A stretch of 64,000 nucleotides of DNA, taken from Pelodictyon phaeoclathratiforme BU-1 (GTDB taxonomy: Bacteria; Bacteroidota; Chlorobiia; Chlorobiales; Chlorobiaceae). A program made the position numbers and the translations under genes. Under the pieces are notes generated by a model. That model was not told the origin of the DNA, did not search any database, and saw only the letters and a list, made by a program, of their open reading frames with translations. Each line of letters begins with the position of its first letter. Within the stretch, counting starts at the first letter, position 1. The stretch spans positions 2,618,501 to 2,682,500 of the forward strand of contig NC_011060.1 in assembly GCF_000020645.1 (NCBI RefSeq), in the 5' to 3' direction. This document shows, piece after piece, positions 24,989-35,291 of the stretch.

Positions 24989-26029
24989 ATGGATGCACTG
25001 AAAAAAAATATTCTTGCCGGAAACATTGCACCGGTTTACCTCTTTTATGGCACCGAAAGCTATCTCAAGGAAGAGTTTGCCGACCTTATCAAAACGGCTG
25101 TTTTTCCATCCGAAAGCGATGCGGCCTGCAATACCCATATCCTTTACGCTCCCGACCTCACACCAGGTGAACTGATATCAAAAGCCTCGGAATACCCGAT
25201 GTTCACCCCAAAACAACTGATCATTGTCCGGCAGTTTGAAAAAATCAAGAAGCCCCCGACCAGAGAGTTGCAGAAACAACACGAAGAAAAATTCAGCCGT
25301 TACCTGACCAATCCGGCTGAGTTTACCGTCCTGATACTCGATGCTGGCCAGATTGAGAAAAAAGAGATTGAAAAACCACCTTTCAGCACGCTGAAAAAAT
25401 ACCGCCACGACTTCCCGGCCATCAAAACTCCGGAACTCTTCGCTTCCAACAGAGCCAAAGCTTCCGGATGGAGCTTTGAGCCCGATGCCCTCAAAGCCTT
25501 TACCGCCTATATTGAGCCATCAGCGCGGGAAATATGCCACGAAATTGAAAAAATCATCCTGTACGCCTCTGCCAGGGGAGCTGAAAAACGGATCACAGCA
25601 TCCGACGTCCTCGACAGTGTCGGCGTATCACGCACCTACAACGTCTTTGAACTTGAAAAAGCCCTGGCAGAACGAAGTCTGAGGCTCTGCAGCGGCATAT
25701 CGCTCATGATCATGGAGCAGGAAGGACAGAAAGAGGGGCTCGGTAACATCGTCCGTTTTCTTGCCACCTTTTATATCCGCCTCTGGAAGCTCTCGCTTCC
25801 GGAGGTACGGCAACTTCCCCAGGCAGAAATCGCAAAAATCCTCGGCATGTTTGGCAAACAGGAGTACTTCGTCAAAAACTACCTTGCCTACACCCGCTCA
25901 TTTTCACTTCAGGATACCGAGCGAGCCATCACCGCCCTCAAAGAGACCGATGCCGCACTCAAAGGGCTGCTCCCCTACCCCGACGAAAAATACCTGCTCC
26001 TGCGGCTCATGCAAAAACTGCTCGGATAA
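24989..26029 (+). CDS. holA: DNA polymerase III delta subunit
   Basis: Clamp-loader subunit that opens the beta clamp. 346 residues, normal. Seen: the N-terminal PVYLFYGTESYLKEEF typical of HolA, PMFTPKQLIIVRQF, the middle region AREICHEIEKIILYA with VGVSRTYNVFELEKALAER, and the C-terminal helical domain ending LPYPDEKYLLLRLMQKLLG. ATG at 24989. Follows ssb on the same strand, although the repeat lies between. Confidence 0.93.
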   Translation: MDALKKNILAGNIAPVYLFYGTESYLKEEFADLIKTAVFPSESDAACNTHILYAPDLTPGELISKASEYPMFTPKQLIIVRQFEKIKKPPTRELQKQHEEKFSRYLTNPAEFTVLILDAGQIEKKEIEKPPFSTLKKYRHDFPAIKTPELFASNRAKASGWSFEPDALKAFTAYIEPSAREICHEIEKIILYASARGAEKRITASDVLDSVGVSRTYNVFELEKALAERSLRLCSGISLMIMEQEGQKEGLGNIVRFLATFYIRLWKLSLPEVRQLPQAEIAKILGMFGKQEYFVKNYLAYTRSFSLQDTERAITALKETDAALKGLLPYPDEKYLLLRLMQKLLG

Positions 26030-26043
26030 ATTGAGCCCCGCCA

Positions 26044-27045
26044 TCACAACCACCCCTTGCGGCGATACCAGGAGATCGTTTTTGCAATACCTTCGCCGAG
26101 GGTTGTGCTGGCTGTAAAACCAAGATCCATTTCAGCCTGAGCGGAGGAACAGACCCAGTAATCCTGCACCAGTTCATAAGCCTTGTCACGATTGATGAGC
26201 GCAACCTTTCCACGTAAAGAGCCCACCGCACCCATGAACGCGCCAAGCAGAAAGAGGAGTGGCTGCGGCAACGAAAAGCGGTAGATCTTCCGAAAACCAA
26301 GCGCCGGTTGCACGGCAGCAATAAACTCATCCCACGAGTACGAACGGGATGACGTGATATAATAAATAGCTCCCACAGCCCGTTCCGAACGAGCCGCCAT
26401 CATCAGGCCACAAACAAGATCATCAACATAAACAAGACTGAAACGCTGCCTTGCCACATTTCCCGCCGACACCAGTACCCCTTTGGAGAGCATCTGAAAC
26501 ACCTGCAGAACATCACGGTCACCCGGCCCGTAGACCGCAGGAGGGCGTACGATGGTAATCGGAATATCCCCCGCACTTTCCAGGCAGAGCCTCTCCGCCC
26601 GCAGCTTGCTGCGCCCATATGCACTAACCGGAGAGGGGAGGTCACACTCCTTCATACCACATATCCCTTCTGAAGCCGGACCGGCAACCGCAAGAGTCGA
26701 GACCAGGAGAAAACGCTTCAGACCGGGGTTATGCTCCCTCACCGCCGCAAGCAGATTCTCTACCGGCAACACATTACCCGCATCATAACCCGCCTCGTCA
26801 AGAGCCTTCGTCACCCCGGCAAGATGGACAATCCGGTCAACACCCCGAACCGCACGCCCAAGAGCCTCCATGTCGCCAAAACTGCCCCGTACAACCTCTA
26901 CCCCATCAGGCAAAGCACTCTCATTACTCTCAGGGCGAAGATAGACCCTCACCCTCTCATCCTCTGCGGCAAGATAGCGCAACAATCGAGCGCCAATAAA
27001 ACCGGTTGAACCCGTCACCAATACTGTTTCACCCATATCCCCCAT
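26044..27045 (-). CDS. NAD(P)-dependent epimerase/reductase (extended SDR, 3-beta-HSD/ceramide-reductase-like)
   Basis: 333 residues. Seen: VTGSTGFIGARLLRYL (Rossmann GxxGxxG), IVHLAGVTKA, the catalytic YGRSK, IVRPPAVYGPGDRDVL, VYVDDLVCGL, and a hydrophobic segment near residue 260 (LPQPLLFLLGAFMGAVGSL) that may dock to membrane. It faces a divergent alpha-oxoamine synthase gene 228 bases away. In other bacteria a related SDR next to serine palmitoyltransferase acts as ceramide reductase; the substrate here is unproven. Alternative start at 27036. Confidence 0.82.
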   Translation of the reverse strand: MGDMGETVLVTGSTGFIGARLLRYLAAEDERVRVYLRPESNESALPDGVEVVRGSFGDMEALGRAVRGVDRIVHLAGVTKALDEAGYDAGNVLPVENLLAAVREHNPGLKRFLLVSTLAVAGPASEGICGMKECDLPSPVSAYGRSKLRAERLCLESAGDIPITIVRPPAVYGPGDRDVLQVFQMLSKGVLVSAGNVARQRFSLVYVDDLVCGLMMAARSERAVGAIYYITSSRSYSWDEFIAAVQPALGFRKIYRFSLPQPLLFLLGAFMGAVGSLRGKVALINRDKAYELVQDYWVCSSAQAEMDLGFTASTTLGEGIAKTISWYRRKGWL

Positions 27046-27273
27046 AACTCCATTTATTCAACAACATACTCTGCTTTTCATCCTGAAGAGTCTGCTGCAG
27101 CAAAAAAACCAGCCACTGTTTTAACAAAAAACTAAAATTTTTGATACATTTCGGTTTCTGAGCAAAATCCGCTTACTTGAAAACCGGTCACCCTCGAAGG
27201 AAAGAGAAGAGATGACCGTAAAAACAAGAAATCCCGGCTTTTTCTGTTATAGCCGAAGTAAAATTGCATTCCT

Positions 27274-28476
27274 GTGGATAAAACGAAAGACTTGTTTAAA
27301 AAGTGCATTGAATATACCATTGCCGACGAGGTAAAGGCGCAAGGCGTCTATCCCTTTTTTCACCCGATAGACGAAAATGAGGGCCCTGTTGTCTCCTTTG
27401 GAGGGCGAAAGCTTGTCATGGCTGGCTCAAACAACTATCTTGGCCTCACCGCCGACCCAAGGGTAAAGGCAGCTTCGATCAACGCCATCAACAAGTACGG
27501 CACCAGTTGCAGCGGATCACGCTACATGACCGGCACGGTAAACCTGCACGTCGAGCTAGAAGAGAAGCTGGCTGACTTTTTTGAAAAAGAGCGCTGTCTG
27601 CTCTTCAGTACCGGCTATCAAACCGGTCAGGGCATCATCCCGACACTGGTCCAGCGCGGTGAATACATTGTCTCCGACCGCGACAACCATGCGAGCCTTG
27701 TTGCTGCCTCCATCATGGCACAGGGAGCAGGAGCAAACCTGGTACGTTACAACCACAACAACATGGAAGATCTGGAGCGGGTACTCCAGACCATTCCGGA
27801 AACTGCAGGCCGCCTTATTGTCTCTGATGGTGTTTTTTCGGTATCCGGAGAGATCGTCGATCTTCCAAACCTGGTAAAACTGGCAAAAAAATATAACGCC
27901 CGCATTCTCATTGACGACGCCCACGCAGTCGGTGTAATCGGTAAAAATGGAAAAGGAACCCCCTCAGAATTTAACCTTGTCAATGAGGTCGATCTGATCA
28001 TGGGAACCTTCTCGAAAACCTTTGGTTCGCTCGGAGGCTACGTTGTTGGCGATCGCAGTGTCATCAACTACATCAAGCACAACGCCTCATCACTGATTTT
28101 CAGCGCTTCACCCACCCCCGCAAGTGTAGCTGCAGTTCTCGCCACCCTTGAGATTATCCAAACTGAACCGGAACTCATGGAACGGCTCATCACCAATACC
28201 GATTACGTCCGCCAGGCACTGATCAAAGCTGGATTTACCCTGATGCCATCACGCACAGCCATTGTTACCGTACTGATCAGCGACCAGATAAAAACCCTTC
28301 TCTTCTGGAAAAAGCTCTTTGATGCAGGTGTATACGTTAACGCCTTCATCCGCCCGGGCGTCATGCCTGGGCACGAAGCGCTCCGTACCAGTTTCATGGC
28401 AACCCACCAGCAGGCCCATCTCGACAAAGTGATCACCGAATTCTGCACCATAGGTAAAGAGCTTGGCGTTATCTGA
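27274..28476 (+). CDS. Alpha-oxoamine synthase, serine palmitoyltransferase-like
   Basis: PLP enzyme that condenses an amino acid with an acyl-CoA (BioF/Kbl/HemA/SPT family). 400 residues, GTG start. Seen: NNYLGLTADPRVKAA, GTSCSGSRYMTGTVNLHVELE, the cofactor aspartate in IDDAHAVGVIG, the PLP lysine in GTFSKTFGSLGGY, and FSASPTPASVAA. The cytosolic N-terminal extension (FFHPIDENEGPVV) and SRYMTG favour the serine palmitoyltransferase-like branch over BioF, but biotin or threonine metabolism cannot be excluded. No biotin genes are nearby. Confidence 0.8.
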   Translation: MDKTKDLFKKCIEYTIADEVKAQGVYPFFHPIDENEGPVVSFGGRKLVMAGSNNYLGLTADPRVKAASINAINKYGTSCSGSRYMTGTVNLHVELEEKLADFFEKERCLLFSTGYQTGQGIIPTLVQRGEYIVSDRDNHASLVAASIMAQGAGANLVRYNHNNMEDLERVLQTIPETAGRLIVSDGVFSVSGEIVDLPNLVKLAKKYNARILIDDAHAVGVIGKNGKGTPSEFNLVNEVDLIMGTFSKTFGSLGGYVVGDRSVINYIKHNASSLIFSASPTPASVAAVLATLEIIQTEPELMERLITNTDYVRQALIKAGFTLMPSRTAIVTVLISDQIKTLLFWKKLFDAGVYVNAFIRPGVMPGHEALRTSFMATHQQAHLDKVITEFCTIGKELGVI

Positions 28477-28519
28477 CCGATAAAGCCGAATCACACAATA
28501 AATAAGGCGCACCATCTCA

Positions 28520-28552
28520 AACTCCCCGGCAACCACCGGGGAGTTGTCATTT
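28520..28552 (+). terminator. Terminator of the alpha-oxoamine synthase gene
   Basis: Perfect 10-bp stem AACTCCCCGG / CCGGGGAGTT with a 6-base loop, followed by GTCATTT. The stem is very stable but the T-tract is short. Confidence 0.8.
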
Positions 28553-28553
28553 A

Positions 28554-28798
28554 ACACACTATTACGCCATCACATCACCAATCAAGACCCATTGCAGCAA
28601 TATGTTGCATTATTGCATTTTTTTTAATAACTTCGATGTGACGCGTTATGTATATGCTGATGAGGAGAAGCCTTTTTACTCCCATCATGTTTTGATTGCT
28701 GAGGCTGAGTGATGATGATTATGAACTTCTGAACAAGATAAAAAAGTTTCTAACCCTGTTTTTTTGTCCGTATCATTATAACCACACAACACACAACC
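28554..28798. other. Leader region of the TonB-receptor gene
   Basis: About 245 bases without a gene. GCAATA (28597-28602) and TATTGC (28611-28616) form a small AT-rich hairpin followed by eight T, which might be a weak terminator or attenuator. A cobalamin riboswitch was looked for and its conserved core was not seen. Confidence 0.4.
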
Positions 28799-31309
28799 AT
28801 GAAAACAAAACATGCGAACATGTATCGCATTTTCCGTTTTGTTCTTTCAGCGTTCTGCCTCATGGCAATGCTGGTACCTCTCCCCTCCTACGGAGCTGAT
28901 ACCGGCACGGTAAAAGGCAGGGTCATCGACAAGGCAGACGGAGAGGGAGTTTATGGCGCGTCAGTCACTATTGCCGGTACCACTATCGGCACGGCAACCG
29001 ACATGAACGGCAACTTCATCCTTCAGAACGTACCTGCAAAATCACAGAAAATCTCCGTATCCATAGTCGGTTACGCCCCGACGAGCCAGATAGTTACTGT
29101 CGGCACCGGCCAGACAGCCAGTATAAGTCTGCAGCTTGGCCAGACCACCGTTATGGCATCGGAAGTCATTGTCGGCGCGGCGCTCTACAAGCAGGACAGG
29201 CTTGAAGTTCCGGTGACTGCCAACGTGGTTTCTGCCGAAAAAATCAAACAGGAACCTAACCCGACCCTCGATCAGGTAGTTGAGGACATCCCTGGCGTTG
29301 TTGTTACCCGTGCAGGAGGACAAACAACCTCCACCCTGCAGATCCGCGGATCCAACACTTATCAGGGCGGTGCAATCGGCACCCGCGTGCAGGGCTTCTA
29401 TGACGGGTTCCCGCTCAACAGCCCGGAAACCGGTGAAGTTGTATGGTCTTCGGTCAACATGAACGCAGCCGACAAGGTCGAGGTGCTCAAAGGTTCAGCA
29501 GCAACCCTCTACGGATCGGGCGCCATGGGCGGCGTGGTTAACGTGTTCGGCCACCTTCCGGAAACCCTTGAAGTGAAAGCCGGATCAAGCGCAGGCTTTT
29601 ACGATGCGCCTCCTTCCGGTGACAAGAGCGTTTACCGCGACGGCTACACCCCGTGGTTCTGGAACAGCTATTTAGGCATCGGCAACAAGAGCGGCAAGCT
29701 CAGCTACAGCCTCCTCTACTCGCACAGCGAGGACGACGGTTACCGCCAGAATGCACAGACCCTGCTGAACGACGTCAAGCTGAAAGCGCGCTACGACATC
29801 GATGCAAAACAGTACCTGCAGCTCAGCGCCTTTTATAACGAAACGGAGGGCGGCTACGCATACACATGGCCTTATGACGCGACAGTTGCAACCGGAACAT
29901 TCATCCCTCACCCTGAACTTGCCTACGATGTTTATGTGAACGCCCGATTCCCTGCAGCAGGGCCTTACACGAAATACGATGTCTATACAGACGATCTCAT
30001 CAAGCGGAAGAACGCTCTGGCGGGCCTGAACTACGTAAACTTGCTGAGCGACAACCTCACCCTTGACACTCGGCTCTACTACACTCGCAACGCAACCACT
30101 TACGAGTATAACAATACGCCGGCAAATCAGATGTATGCAACCGGCGCCACCCGCTATCCGGGTGAATTCAATGAAACCAGCTCGAACCGGTACGGAGCAG
30201 GTGCAAAACTTGACTGGAGAGTAAGCGACAGCCATCGCCTTCTTTTCGGTCTTGACGGCAACATTATTGACGTTCAGTCAACGCAGTACACAGGGGAAAT
30301 TCCCTCGGCACACCCTTTAAGCAATAGTGACCTCAACGATATACAGGAAAAAAACTTTGCCGCATTCGTGCAGGACGAGTGGAAACTCACTGACAAGCTG
30401 ACTGCCCTGCTCTCCCTGCGGTATGACTGGAGCGGTATCGATGCTGATGAGGTTACGTATGTTGACTACACAACTCCTGCTCCAGGTTTTCCTCCATCAT
30501 ATCCGAATACGCCAACTGAATCAATTGAAAACCCGTCGGTCGATGCCATCAGCCCTCGTATCGCGCTCAACTACAAGGCCACGGACGACATGAGCTTCCG
30601 CGCATCGTGGGGTACAAGCTTCCGCGCACCGACGCTTGCAGAACGGTTTGTCCGAGATGCCGGAATCCTTAAAGGCGTACCGAACCCGGCGCTCGACAAG
30701 GAGACCATGACCGCCTACGAGATCGGCGTCTACAAGCAGTTCGGCGACAAGGTCTCGCTCGACGTGGCCGCATTCCTCAACGATTACGACAACCTGATCG
30801 AATCGGTCAAGCTGCAGGGGACAACATTCGAATTCCAGAACATCACGAAGGCCCGTATCTGGGGCATCGAGACCAACCTGAACATCCGCCCGAATCCTTC
30901 GTGGAACGTCAATCTGGCTTACACCTACATGAACGCCAAAAACACCGACTACAAGCCAAGCACCCCTGCGGTTGCCATCGACTCCAATCCCGATCCGGAA
31001 TGGCTGCCCATGCGGCCGGAACATACCGCATCAGTTGGCGTAACATGGAAACCCGTCAACAGGCTCGCACTGAACCTGAACGGACGCTATGTCGGCGAGT
31101 ACAAGGCCGTGAATCTCTATACAAATACCGAAGGCAACAACTACCCCGGCGACTTTATCGTCTTCAACGCCGGCGCGAAGTACAAAATCACCGACAACAT
31201 CGGAGCTACATTCCTCTGTAACAACATCGGCAACGTGCAGTATGAAGAAGCCGAATGGTTCCGTGCTCCGGGACGCAGCTTTGTTGCAGGAATGGATTTC
31301 ACCTTCTAA
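28799..31309 (+). CDS. TonB-dependent outer-membrane receptor with carboxypeptidase-regulatory-like domain
   Basis: 836 residues. Seen: a signal peptide ending near PSYGA (residue 33), a CarboxypepD_reg-like domain (TVKGRVIDKADGEGVYGASVTIAGT), a plug domain with VTANVVSAEKI, LDQVVEDIPGVVV, LQIRGSN and VEVLKGSAATLYGSGAMGGVVNV, then a 22-strand-type barrel ending in the aromatic C-terminus VAGMDFTF. The ligand cannot be read. It lies directly upstream of the Mg-chelatase/bchE cluster; since BchE needs cobalamin, corrinoid uptake is one possibility, iron-complex uptake another. It has its own terminator. Confidence 0.93.
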   Translation: MKTKHANMYRIFRFVLSAFCLMAMLVPLPSYGADTGTVKGRVIDKADGEGVYGASVTIAGTTIGTATDMNGNFILQNVPAKSQKISVSIVGYAPTSQIVTVGTGQTASISLQLGQTTVMASEVIVGAALYKQDRLEVPVTANVVSAEKIKQEPNPTLDQVVEDIPGVVVTRAGGQTTSTLQIRGSNTYQGGAIGTRVQGFYDGFPLNSPETGEVVWSSVNMNAADKVEVLKGSAATLYGSGAMGGVVNVFGHLPETLEVKAGSSAGFYDAPPSGDKSVYRDGYTPWFWNSYLGIGNKSGKLSYSLLYSHSEDDGYRQNAQTLLNDVKLKARYDIDAKQYLQLSAFYNETEGGYAYTWPYDATVATGTFIPHPELAYDVYVNARFPAAGPYTKYDVYTDDLIKRKNALAGLNYVNLLSDNLTLDTRLYYTRNATTYEYNNTPANQMYATGATRYPGEFNETSSNRYGAGAKLDWRVSDSHRLLFGLDGNIIDVQSTQYTGEIPSAHPLSNSDLNDIQEKNFAAFVQDEWKLTDKLTALLSLRYDWSGIDADEVTYVDYTTPAPGFPPSYPNTPTESIENPSVDAISPRIALNYKATDDMSFRASWGTSFRAPTLAERFVRDAGILKGVPNPALDKETMTAYEIGVYKQFGDKVSLDVAAFLNDYDNLIESVKLQGTTFEFQNITKARIWGIETNLNIRPNPSWNVNLAYTYMNAKNTDYKPSTPAVAIDSNPDPEWLPMRPEHTASVGVTWKPVNRLALNLNGRYVGEYKAVNLYTNTEGNNYPGDFIVFNAGAKYKITDNIGATFLCNNIGNVQYEEAEWFRAPGRSFVAGMDFTF

Positions 31310-31342
31310 AGAGATCCGTCAGCACAAGGCCATCTAAACCAG

Positions 31343-31378
31343 AAGCCAGCCCCTCCTCGCGAGGGGTTGGCTTTTTTA
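31343..31378 (+). terminator. Terminator of the TonB-receptor gene
   Basis: AAGCCAGCCCCTC (31343-31355) pairs with GAGGGGTTGGCTT (31361-31373) around CTCGC, running into TTTTTT. Confidence 0.93.
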
Positions 31379-31461
31379 ATTCGTTAGCATACATCAAAGG
31401 ATTTTATTACATTTTGCAATCCTGTTAAAACCACATCAAACGCACATCTTTTTGTAATTCT

Positions 31462-34400
31462 ATGCACGATAAAATCAGAATTGCCGCTATTGTCGGGATG
31501 GAGCAATGCAACCAGCGGGTATGGCGCGAGGTGACTGCAAAAATCGCGGCACATGCAGAATTGACCCAATGGACCGATCAGGATCTCGAACATCAGAACC
31601 CTGAGGCTGCCGAAGCCATCCGCAATGCCGACTGTATTTTTACCACCCTGATCCAGTTCAAGGGACAGGCAGACTGGCTGCAGGAGCAGATCGAACAATC
31701 GAAGGTGAAGACTATCTTTGCCTATGAGTCGATGCCGGAAGTCATGCAGATGACCAAAATAGGCAATTACGTGGTCTCGGGAGATGGCAGCGGCATGCCC
31801 GATATTGTCAAGAAAGTTGCAAAAATGCTGGTGAAAGGGCGCGACGAGGATGCGCTCTACGGCTACATGAAGCTGCTGAAAATCATGCGCACCATGTTGC
31901 CGCTGATCCCCAAAAAGGCAAAGGACTTCAAGAACTGGATGCAGGTCTACACCTACTGGATGAACCCGACCACCGACAATCTGGCATCGATGTTCAACTA
32001 CATCATAGCCGAATACTTCGAAGTTGAGGTCAAAGTCGAGAAGGTGCAGGAGGTGCCAACCATGGGCTTCTACCACCCGGATGCTCCGGAATACCAGAAA
32101 GATCTGCACCATTACGAAAAATGGCTCCACAAACGCAATAAAAATTCAGCAAAACAGCGTAACATCGGGATGCTCTTTTTCCGCAAACACCTGCTGCAGG
32201 AAAAAGAGTATATCGACAATGCCATCCGGGCCATCGAAGCCAAGGGTCTCAACCCCCTGCCGGTCTTTGTAATGGGTGTTGAAGGCCACGTTGCCGCCAG
32301 AGAGTGGTTTACACACAACAACATCGACATGCTCGTCAACATGATGGGCTTCGGTTTTGTGGGCGGCCCTGCAGGAGCAACCACACCAGGCGCATCATCA
32401 GCCGCACGTGACGAGATTCTGGGGAAAATCAACGCCCCCTACGTTGTCTCCCAGCCGCTCTTTATCCAGGATTTCGCATCATGGAAATCGCAAGGTGTTA
32501 TCCCGCTTCAGTCAGCCATGACCTACTCGCTGCCTGAAATGGACGGCGCCGTCTGCCCGGTTGTACTCGGAGCCATCAAGGATGGGCGACTGCAAACCGT
32601 TCCGGATCGCCTTGAAAGGCTGGCCGGTTTTGCCAAAAAATTTTCCGACCTTCGCCAGGTACCCAACCGCGATAAAAAAGTTGCCCTCGTCGTCTACGAC
32701 TATCCTCCAGGCATGGGCAAAAAAGCCAGCGCCGCCCTGCTTGATGTACCAAAAAGCATTTACAACATCATCACAACGCTACGCTCCGAAGGGTATGATG
32801 TCGGCGAACTGCCGGAATCACCTGAAGCGCTGCTGGCCATGCTCGACAAGGCAACCGATTACGAAATCCAGGCACATGAACAGGAGTGCTTTGCCATTGA
32901 CCGTGAAGTGTTCAACAGCATCACCAGCTCAAGAGAGCGCGAGCGCATTGAAGGACGCTGGAGCGGCTTCCCGGGCGACATTGCGCCAATCAAGCCCGAC
33001 AAGCTCTTTATCGGCGGCATCACCCTCGGCAATATCTTTATCGGCGTTCAGCCGCGCCTTGGCATACAGGGTGACCCCATGCGCCTCCTCTTCGACAAAG
33101 AGAACACACCGCACCATCAGTACATCGCCTTCTACCGCTGGATCAGCCGCATCTTCCAGGCAAACGCCCTGGTGCACATCGGCATGCACGGCACGGCAGA
33201 ATGGATGCCCGGCCTTCAGCTCGGCGTCACCGGCGACTGCTGGTCAGACGCACTGCTCGGTGAAGTGCCCCACTTCTATATCTACCCGATCAACAACCCG
33301 AGCGAAGCCAATATTGCCAAACGCCGCGGCTACGCCACCATGATTTCGCACAACATCCCCCCACTCGCACGGGCAGGACTCTACAAAGAGCTTCCAGCCT
33401 TCAAGGAGATGCTGAACGACTACCGCGAACGCGGACTTGAAAAGATGGTGGATGTAGAGACCGAAGAGGTTATCATCACCAAAGCAGAGCAGCTCAACCT
33501 TACCGATGACTGCCCTCGTGTTGAGGGAGAGAGCTTCCCGGACTATATCAGCCGCCTCTATACCTACATGATGGAGCTTGAAGGACGCCTGATTTCAAAC
33601 TCGCTGCACGTCTTTGGCGAAACACCGAAACTGGAAACCCAGGTCACCACCATCACCGAGTACCTCAAGGTGCGCGGCAACGAAAAATCACTGCCATCAA
33701 TCATCATGCAGGCCATCGGTGAAGATAACACCTATGGCGATTATGCCACTCTGGCCACCCGTGCCCGCAAGGGAGAACCACAAGCCCTTAAAACACGGGA
33801 AACGGTTGACGAACATACCAGAGCCTTTATCGAAAAGAGTATTTTCGGCCAGACCAATCCGGCAACCGTATTCAGCACCATGACCGGTGGCGGAAAGGCG
33901 ACAAAGGAGATGGCAGAGGCCATCAACAGCGCACTGCAGGATGGTGTAGCCCTGAAACGCGCACTCGAAGACAACCGCAACGAAATGAAGGGATTCCTTC
34001 GTGCCCTTTGCGGCGAGTACATTCCCTCAGGCTCCGGCGGCGATCTGGTGCGTGACGGAGCAGGTATTCTGCCAACCGGACGCAACATTCACGCCATCGA
34101 CCCCTGGCGCATCCCTTCAGAACTGGCCTTCAAACGCGGCAAACAGATTGCCGACAGCATCCTCAGCCGTCACGTAGAGGAGAACAACGGCCAGTACCCG
34201 GAGACCATTGCACAGGTACTCTGGGGTCTCGATACCATCAAGAGCAAAGGTGAAGCCGTTGCCGTCATCATCCACCTCATGGGCGCCGAACCAGCCTACG
34301 ACGCACAGGGCAAAATCAGCCACTACCGCCTCGTACCGCTTGAAAAACTTGGTCGCCCAAGAATTGATGTCTTGATCCAGATCAGCTCCATCTTCCGCGA

Positions 34401-35265
34401 CACCTTTGGAGTGCTCGTCGATCATCTCGACAAACTGGTCAAGGAGGCTGCAAAAGCCATTGAGCCGCACGAGATGAACCATATCAAAAAGCATGTGGAC
34501 GCAGCCCTGAAAGAGGGAAAAGATTTCGAAAGCGCCACATCGCGACTCTTCACCCAGGCACCCGGAGCATACGGCTCACAGGTCGAAGAGCTGGTGGAAG
34601 ATTCAGCATGGGAGTCGGAAGAGGATCTCGACAACATGTTCATCAAACGCACCGGCTTTGCCTATGGCGGCAACCGCTACGGCGACCAGCAGACCGATAT
34701 CCTCAAAGGGCTCCTCAGCACCGTTGACCGCGTCGTACAGCAGGTCGATTCGGCTGAGTTCGGCATTACCGATATTGATCGCTACTTCTCCTCTTCAGGA
34801 GCGCTGCAACTCTCGGCACGACGCCGCAACCCGAAAGGGGACAATGTCAAACTCAACTACGTCGAGACCTTTACAGCCGATGTGAAGATTGACGATGCCG
34901 ACAAAGCGCTGAAAGTAGAGTTCCGCAGCAAACTGCTCAACCCGAAATGGTTCGAAACCATGCTCGACCAGGGGCACAGCGGAGCCGCTGAAATCAGCAA
35001 CCGCTTCACCTACATGCTTGGCTGGGACGCCGTCACCAAAGGTGTTGACGACTGGGTTTACAAAGAGGCTGCCGAAACCTATGCCATGGATCCGAAGATG
35101 CGTGAGCGACTCATGAAGGTCAATCCGAAGGCCTTCAAAAACATCGTCGGGCGTATGCTCGAAGCAAGCGGACGCGGCATGTGGAGCGCCGACCCCGACA
35201 TGATCGAAAAACTGCAGGAGATCTATTCAGACCTCGAAGACCGCCTTGAAGGCATCGAGATTTAA
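31462..35265 (+). CDS. bchS: Magnesium chelatase large-subunit paralogue, BchS type
   Basis: CobN/BchH-family protein, 1267 residues. Seen: the BchH-like N-terminal domain (FAYESMPEVMQMTKIG), GFGFVGGPAGATTPGA, VALVVYDYPPGMGKKASAALLD, and the conserved core HIGMHGTAEWMPG, INNPSEANIAKRRGYATMISH and SGSGGDLVRDGAGILPTGRNIHAIDPWRIPS. Green sulfur bacteria carry two or three large-subunit paralogues (BchH, BchS, BchT). This one is less like cyanobacterial ChlH than its neighbour, especially in the N-terminal third, and precedes bchH-bchM-bchE, so I assign it to BchS; the S versus T choice rests on gene order. Its work is Mg insertion into protoporphyrin or a regulatory role in that step. Confidence 0.85.
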   Translation: MHDKIRIAAIVGMEQCNQRVWREVTAKIAAHAELTQWTDQDLEHQNPEAAEAIRNADCIFTTLIQFKGQADWLQEQIEQSKVKTIFAYESMPEVMQMTKIGNYVVSGDGSGMPDIVKKVAKMLVKGRDEDALYGYMKLLKIMRTMLPLIPKKAKDFKNWMQVYTYWMNPTTDNLASMFNYIIAEYFEVEVKVEKVQEVPTMGFYHPDAPEYQKDLHHYEKWLHKRNKNSAKQRNIGMLFFRKHLLQEKEYIDNAIRAIEAKGLNPLPVFVMGVEGHVAAREWFTHNNIDMLVNMMGFGFVGGPAGATTPGASSAARDEILGKINAPYVVSQPLFIQDFASWKSQGVIPLQSAMTYSLPEMDGAVCPVVLGAIKDGRLQTVPDRLERLAGFAKKFSDLRQVPNRDKKVALVVYDYPPGMGKKASAALLDVPKSIYNIITTLRSEGYDVGELPESPEALLAMLDKATDYEIQAHEQECFAIDREVFNSITSSRERERIEGRWSGFPGDIAPIKPDKLFIGGITLGNIFIGVQPRLGIQGDPMRLLFDKENTPHHQYIAFYRWISRIFQANALVHIGMHGTAEWMPGLQLGVTGDCWSDALLGEVPHFYIYPINNPSEANIAKRRGYATMISHNIPPLARAGLYKELPAFKEMLNDYRERGLEKMVDVETEEVIITKAEQLNLTDDCPRVEGESFPDYISRLYTYMMELEGRLISNSLHVFGETPKLETQVTTITEYLKVRGNEKSLPSIIMQAIGEDNTYGDYATLATRARKGEPQALKTRETVDEHTRAFIEKSIFGQTNPATVFSTMTGGGKATKEMAEAINSALQDGVALKRALEDNRNEMKGFLRALCGEYIPSGSGGDLVRDGAGILPTGRNIHAIDPWRIPSELAFKRGKQIADSILSRHVEENNGQYPETIAQVLWGLDTIKSKGEAVAVIIHLMGAEPAYDAQGKISHYRLVPLEKLGRPRIDVLIQISSIFRDTFGVLVDHLDKLVKEAAKAIEPHEMNHIKKHVDAALKEGKDFESATSRLFTQAPGAYGSQVEELVEDSAWESEEDLDNMFIKRTGFAYGGNRYGDQQTDILKGLLSTVDRVVQQVDSAEFGITDIDRYFSSSGALQLSARRRNPKGDNVKLNYVETFTADVKIDDADKALKVEFRSKLLNPKWFETMLDQGHSGAAEISNRFTYMLGWDAVTKGVDDWVYKEAAETYAMDPKMRERLMKVNPKAFKNIVGRMLEASGRGMWSADPDMIEKLQEIYSDLEDRLEGIEI

Positions 35266-35291
35266 CGGTTACGACACAGAACGCTTCTTTC

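Noticed and set aside
28554..28798. Cobalamin riboswitch ahead of the TonB receptor (also considered before bchE at 40593-40738)
   Set aside because: The conserved B12-box and core helices could not be found in either leader.
31384..32130. Long open frame (248 codons) on the minus strand opposite bchS
   Set aside because: It lies entirely against the conserved bchS coding sequence and its terminator, has no ribosome site and resembles no family; a shadow of the high-GC codon pattern.
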